Part shown: one piece after another, positions 62,101 through 64,000 of the stretch | Layout of the letters: every line of letters begins with the position of its first letter | How positions within the stretch are numbered: position 1 is the stretch's first letter | Assembly: GCA_943370175.1 (NCBI GenBank) | Contig: CALRPU020000024.1 | Span: forward strand, 24,108 to 88,107 | Direction: 5' to 3' | Source: Ideonella_A intermedia_A | GTDB taxonomy: Bacteria > Pseudomonadota > Gammaproteobacteria > Burkholderiales > Burkholderiaceae_C | DNA length: 64,000 bases | Position numbers and translations under genes: made by a program | The notes under the pieces: generated by a model | Told to the model about the DNA's origin: nothing | What the model saw: only the letters and a program-made list of their open reading frames with translations | Databases searched by the model: none

Positions 62101-64000
62101 TGGCGCCTTCGGTGATGGTGTTGTCGAAACCGCCCGCACCTGGGGGCACGTTGATGTCCGGCGGGCCTTCGCTGCGGCCGGCGATGTTGATGGTCAGCGT
62201 GGCGGTCGAGGTCAGCGCACCGTCGCTCACCGTGTAGGTGAACACGTCCGCGACGGTCTGGCCTTCAAGCAAGGATTGGGCGTTGGCGCCCGGCGTGTAG
62301 GTGTAGCTGCCGTCCGCGGCCAGCGTCAGGGTGCCCCAGGCGCCGACGATCGGCGTGCCCGCGGCCACCGGCGGCGCATTGCCCACGGTGACGTTGGCCA
62401 CCGTGAGGTTGTCGCCGTCGACGTCGGTGTCGCGGCTGGCGGCGTTGCCGCCGCTCAGGATCACGCCGTTGGCGGCAGTGACCGTGGTCGTGCCGGCGTC
62501 CTCGTTGGTCGACAGGGTGTCTGGGCGCGCCACCGGGGCGTCGTTGACCCCGGCGACCTCGATGCTGACGGTGGCGGTGTCGGAGCCGCCGCGGCCGTCG
62601 GAGATGGTGTAGTCGAAGGTTTGGGTGCCGTTGTAGTTGGCGTTGGGGACGAAGCGAAGCTGGGTGGTGCCTGGGACGTCGCCCGGGACCATCTGGATGG
62701 TGCCGTTGGCCAGCGCGATGGGGGCATCGCCGAGCTTGATGGCGGTGCCGTTGATGGCGGTGATGGTCAGCGGGTCGCCGTCGACGTCGATGTCGTTGGA
62801 CAGGGGGTTGAAGCTGACGGGGCTGTCCTCGACGGCGCGCACCAGGTCATTGCGGGCGTCAGGCGGGTCGTTGACGTTGTCGACGACGATGTTGACGCTG
62901 GCGGTGTCGGTGGTGGTGCCGTCGGAGACGGTGTAGTCGAACTTGACCGGGCCGTTGAACAGCGCCACCGGGGTGAAGGTGAGCTGGCCGTTGGGCTCGA
63001 GGGTGACGGTGCCGATCTTGTTGGGCGTGGGGGCGGTGTCGAACAGGTCGACGCCGGCGTTCAGGCTGATGGGCTGGCCGTTGACCTGGGTGATGGTCAG
63101 CGGGTCGCCGTCGACGTCGGAGTCGTTGGCCAGGACATTGACGGTGACGGGCACGCCCTCGCGGGTGGAGCCGGAGTCGTCGAGGGCGACCGGGCCGTCG
63201 TTGACGCCGGTGACGGTGACGGTGAGGGTGGAGGTGGAGGTCAGGCCACCGTCGGTGACGGTGTAGGAGAAGCGGTCGACCTGGCTCTCGCCATCGTCCA
63301 GGGCCTGGGCGGCGGCGTTGGGCTGGTAGCGGTAGCTGCCGTCGGTGTTCAGCGTCAGCGTGCCCCAGGCGCCGGCCAGGGGTTGGCCGGCGGTGGCGGA
63401 GACGACGTTGCCGTTCAGGGTGATGGAGAACGTGGTCACGCTCAGCGTGTTGCCGTCCTGGTCGGTGTCGGCCGAGCCCGGGGTGCGGCCGGCGATGACG
63501 CCCTCGGAGGCGGCGCGCACGAGCGCGGTGTCCTCGTTGGTGGTGTCGACGTCGGGGTTGGCCACCGGGGCGTCGTTGACGCCACCCACATTGACCGTGA
63601 CCGTGGTGGACGACTTGGCGCCCGAGGGGTCGGTGACGGTGTAGTTGAAGGTGGTGGTGCCGTTGAAGTTGTCGGCCGGGGTGAAGGTGAAGGTGCCGTC
63701 GGGGTTGAGGGCGACGGAGCCCGAGGCGGCGGGGGGCTGGGTGAAGCTGTCGATGCGCAGCACGTCGCCGTCGACGTCGGTGTCGTTGCGCAGGACGGTG
63801 ATGACGACCGGCTGGTCTTCCTGGGTGGTGACGTTGTCGGGGTTGGCGACGGGGGCGTCATTGACCGGGGTGACCTGCACCGAGACGTTGGCGTTGACCG
63901 GGGTCAGGCCGTCGGAGACGGTGTAGGTGAAGTTGGCCGGGCCGTTGTAGTTGGCCACCGGGGTGAACAGCAGCTGGGGGCGGCCGTCGATGGTGGCGAG
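56108..64000 (-). CDS. Giant type I-secreted RTX adhesin (N-terminus outside window)
   Basis: At least 2,630 residues are visible, and the frame stays open to the window edge. From N to C: cadherin/Ig-like repeats with NDSDVDGDPLTI-type linkers (64.0-62.2 kb), three tandem 259-residue T1SS-143/VCBS units (62.2-59.8 kb), two von Willebrand A domains with MIDAS motifs (LDISGS, about 59.3 kb; LDTSGS, about 57.8 kb) separated by further repeats, then RTX calcium-binding GGxGxDxL repeats (56.74-56.50 kb) and a C-terminal type I secretion region. Such proteins are exported by ABC-adaptor-TolC systems and fix cells to surfaces or each other. The TolC gene lies downstream. There are no stops or frameshifts. 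Function is inferred from architecture. Confidence 0.93.
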   Translation of the reverse strand, partial: LATIDGRPQLLFTPVANYNGPANFTYTVSDGLTPVNANVSVQVTPVNDAPVANPDNVTTQEDQPVVITVLRNDTDVDGDVLRIDSFTQPPAASGSVALNPDGTFTFTPADNFNGTTTFNYTVTDPSGAKSSTTVTVNVGGVNDAPVANPDVDTTNEDTALVRAASEGVIAGRTPGSADTDQDGNTLSVTTFSITLNGNVVSATAGQPLAGAWGTLTLNTDGSYRYQPNAAAQALDDGESQVDRFSYTVTDGGLTSTSTLTVTVTGVNDGPVALDDSGSTREGVPVTVNVLANDSDVDGDPLTITQVNGQPISLNAGVDLFDTAPTPNKIGTVTLEPNGQLTFTPVALFNGPVKFDYTVSDGTTTDTASVNIVVDNVNDPPDARNDLVRAVEDSPVSFNPLSNDIDVDGDPLTITAINGTAIKLGDAPIALANGTIQMVPGDVPGTTQLRFVPNANYNGTQTFDYTISDGRGGSDTATVSIEVAGVNDAPVARPDTLSTNEDAGTTTVTAANGVILSGGNAASRDTDVDGDNLTVANVTVGNAPPVAAGTPIVGAWGTLTLAADGSYTYTPGANAQSLLEGQTVADVFTYTVSDGALTSTATLTINIAGRSEGPPDINVPPGAGGFDNTITEGATTPVTGSFSVVAPDGIVSATIGGTTLTAAQLTALAAPGATPIVINTGEGTLTLTGFTPATSTVGAPIGGTVRYSYLAPAQNAGDGNTDAIAVSVLDVTGKTDTDSVDIRILDTAPTAVADLSSITEDATTPASGNVITGSAGVGTDTIGADATAVDAVRSNVAGAPAGAVNGETQGAYGTLTLNANGTYSYALNNALPAVQALLDGQTLTDTFTYTLRDADGDLSSTTLTVTINGRNEGGPTIDIPPGAGGFDNTIVEAASTPVTGNFSIGAPDGLTSVTIGGVTLTAAQLTALAQPGAASVVINTGEGTLSLNGFTAAPSSTGLPVGGTLRYSYTAPAQNAADGNTDAIAVAVLDATGKTATDSIDIRILDTAPTARPDTATTTEDTTTPVTGNVVTGAGGADTLGADATSVFAVRPTPAGAPAGTVDGGTPGTYGTLTLNANGSYSYVLNNALPAVQALRDGQSLTDSFTYTLRDADGDESTTTLNITITGRNEGDPTVVIPPGADGFDNIITEAAITPVTGNFTVSAPDGVGSITIGGVAVTAAQLTALAAPGATPISINTGEGTLLLTGYAPAASTIGAPVGGTFSYSYTAPAQNAPGGITDVVPVLVIDLNNKTVSDTLDIRIRDTGPTAVADVNSTVEDSTTAVVGNVVTGTAGAGADTFGADGRPTVSAVATAAGEAGTVDSTTLGTYGTLTLRADGSYSYVLNNASPLVQGLAEGQQVQERFAYTVRDVDGSTSTATLDINITGRDDRAVVTQSGEGRNVSEEGLPGGNPDQTPQPGDTTNATVVTGQMTAADPDTTITGWTLAAPPEALTSKGVAVSWTLSANGKSLIGTAGATEVATLSINDSGSYTFTLKQPIDHPTINVEDTFTLNFKANAISSAGTVAGDGTLAINIEDDAPGAAQPQTVVDNFNADSNLMFVLDISGSMNDSSGIANPAGGTFTRLQAAVQSIKTLLDKYDALGEVRVRLVTFSTNAAAQGEVWTNVTTAKNQLDAILAAGPSGGTNYDEALADAITAYGNTGKLAAAPNVSNVAYFLSDGNPTYGSGSVDQLVPNRNNTTTPDSPGTPATNGNGRDQTGADVGIQANEEALWTTFLNNQDVQAYALGLGAGVTANFLNPVAYDGRGAGTNTNGIVVTDLNQLDSVLGATLPNINGSLFANALTAGNPGADGLFVKEVSIDGTTYAYNFKTGGANAVTVTGTNRSTFDASTQTLTITTNAGGRYIVDLDAGTYTYVRPLTPPTVTTNDRLNFVLSDFDGDTTASSVTITRTVNTPPEVSQPVVGVAFESALSTGTDSNATTEAYSGTMTATDNGTVVGWTLGAPTTAITSGGVQVTWVSSNNGQTLTGTANGAPVATITINNSGAYTFTLQGAIDHPAGGPADQKLAIDFTAVASDGTLTGNGRLRVEVQDDRPGQIANQEGQTSALQNTNLMIVLDTSGSMNDSSGIANPAGGTFTRLQAAVDSITKLINRYDALGDVSVRLVTFSDTATPRGDVWLNLSNPTQRDALTTLLNTLRTTAPAGNTNYDEALGDAIAAFNTTGKIAGGVNVSYFLSDGNPNRGNGTTSELTGTVNSTAGDVGIQVNEETTWSNFLVANNVQSYALGLGTGVNAAALNPVAYDGQSAENRASIVVTDLNQLDAVLAGTVPAPVSGSLVGNLAGTAAGADGGINVASVTLDGAVYTFTKSLIATGGTLSVGGAASAYTFDAATGILTISNTATTGGKFVIDMNNGSYTFDAPARLGAENLVFQLADRDGDLAPSAATLTVQVGEPSNPISGDANANVLGGTALADVVYGNDGNDTLNGLAGNDQLFGGIGADQLNGGDGADRLSGGAGNDILNGGAGDDRLYGGPGNDTLTGGAGSDVFAWRFADQGTPGAGRAVDTITDFNVAPATQGGDVLDLRDLLAGEAKGAGNTAGNLANYLDITFENGNTEIRISTSGGFTGGTYSATAEDQHITLTGVDLRAPQLGLTTNSTEADVIAALLKNGKLITD
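56500..56740 (-). repeat. RTX nonapeptide repeat block
   Basis: About eight GGxGxDxLx units in tandem near the adhesin C-terminus (for example GGAGNDILN, GGPGNDTLT). They bind calcium and fold after secretion. They precede the roughly 110-residue C-terminal export signal. Confidence 0.85.
57100..59330 (-). repeat. Duplicated von Willebrand A modules in the adhesin
   Basis: Two copies of a vWA module are encoded at exactly 1,539-base spacing (513 codons) measured at the shared stretch TTCATCGACC (57762 and 59301). Both contain the MIDAS loop DxSGS and the block NPAGGTFTRLQAAV, with near-identical DNA over tens of bases. Confidence 0.85.
59840..62180 (-). repeat. Three tandem 259-residue units in the adhesin
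   Basis: Unit borders are marked by GRxEG (plus-strand sites near 62165, 61385 and 60611) and GRDD (near 59839). The spacings are 780, 774 and 777 bases. Each unit holds a PPGAxGFDN start, a TIGGxxLTAAQLTAL block and a YGTLTLNANGxYSY block. Confidence 0.88.

Noticed and set aside
56500..63900. Regular repeats that might suggest a CRISPR array
   Set aside because: Repeats are in-frame protein repeats of 27 bases or 774-780 bases, without unique spacers.

Overview
The window is GC-rich (about two thirds G+C by eye) and looks like chromosomal DNA of a betaproteobacterium of the order Burkholderiales, probably from the Rubrivivax/Leptothrix/Ideonella-like side. The evidence is a phasin gene with PhaR-like sites, a pyruvate dehydrogenase operon whose E3 carries a lipoyl domain, a cysI-DUF934-cysHDN assimilatory sulfate operon, and the tRNA-Asn sequence. 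Genus assignment is inference. No rRNA, CRISPR array or replication origin was seen.

Region 1 (1-18.0 kb) is a defence island. It opens with the 3' end of an IS3-family transposase next to a decayed tyrosine-recombinase fragment. A complete type I BREX phage-exclusion operon follows on the + strand: brxR (WYL regulator), brxA, brxB, brxC, pglX, pglZ and brxL, all nearly touching or overlapping. Behind brxL sits a more AT-rich two-gene cassette, a DUF262 protein and a HEPN-domain protein, which looks like an extra defence or toxin-type module. A nearly gene-free 0.6 kb stretch with three CATAATT repeats phased at 10 bp, a small hypothetical gene and a tRNA-Asn gene (minus strand, 3' end facing the island) close the region.

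Region 2 (18.1-29.2 kb, minus strand) is a nutrient and sulfur block. A TonB-dependent outer-membrane receptor is preceded by a clear TPP riboswitch, so thiamin-type uptake is more likely than the siderophore role its family name suggests. Upstream of it lie a ferredoxin-NADP reductase and a 7Fe ferredoxin, then a tightly packed assimilatory sulfate operon: TSUP sulfite/sulfate permease, cysI, DUF934, cysH (APS-reductase type), cysD, cysN and a cobA-type SUMT. There is no cysJ; the adjacent ferredoxin/reductase pair could supply electrons to CysI.

Region 3 (29.3-40.6 kb) is mostly + strand housekeeping and accessory metabolism: patatin-like lipoprotein, phasin (minus strand, recognisable promoter), histone-deacetylase-family amidohydrolase, hotdog thioesterase, nitroreductase, NhaD-type antiporter, 2-hydroxyacid dehydrogenase, a fused binding-protein/permease of the osmoprotectant ABC family without an ATPase gene, RmuC and an MFS transporter.

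Region 4 (40.6-47.5 kb, minus strand) holds a DUF4124/glutaredoxin-like exported protein, oligopeptidase A, FolD and a FixJ-type response regulator with its two-PAS membrane histidine kinase. Region 5 (47.7-54.0 kb, + strand) is the aceE-aceF-lpdA pyruvate dehydrogenase operon, with three related lipoyl domains over two proteins.

Region 6 (54.0-64.0 kb, minus strand) carries a TolC-family outer-membrane channel and, upstream, a very large type I-secreted RTX adhesin (at least 2,630 residues, N-terminus beyond the window). The adhesin contains cadherin-like repeats, three 259-residue tandem repeats, two duplicated von Willebrand A domains and a C-terminal RTX/secretion region.
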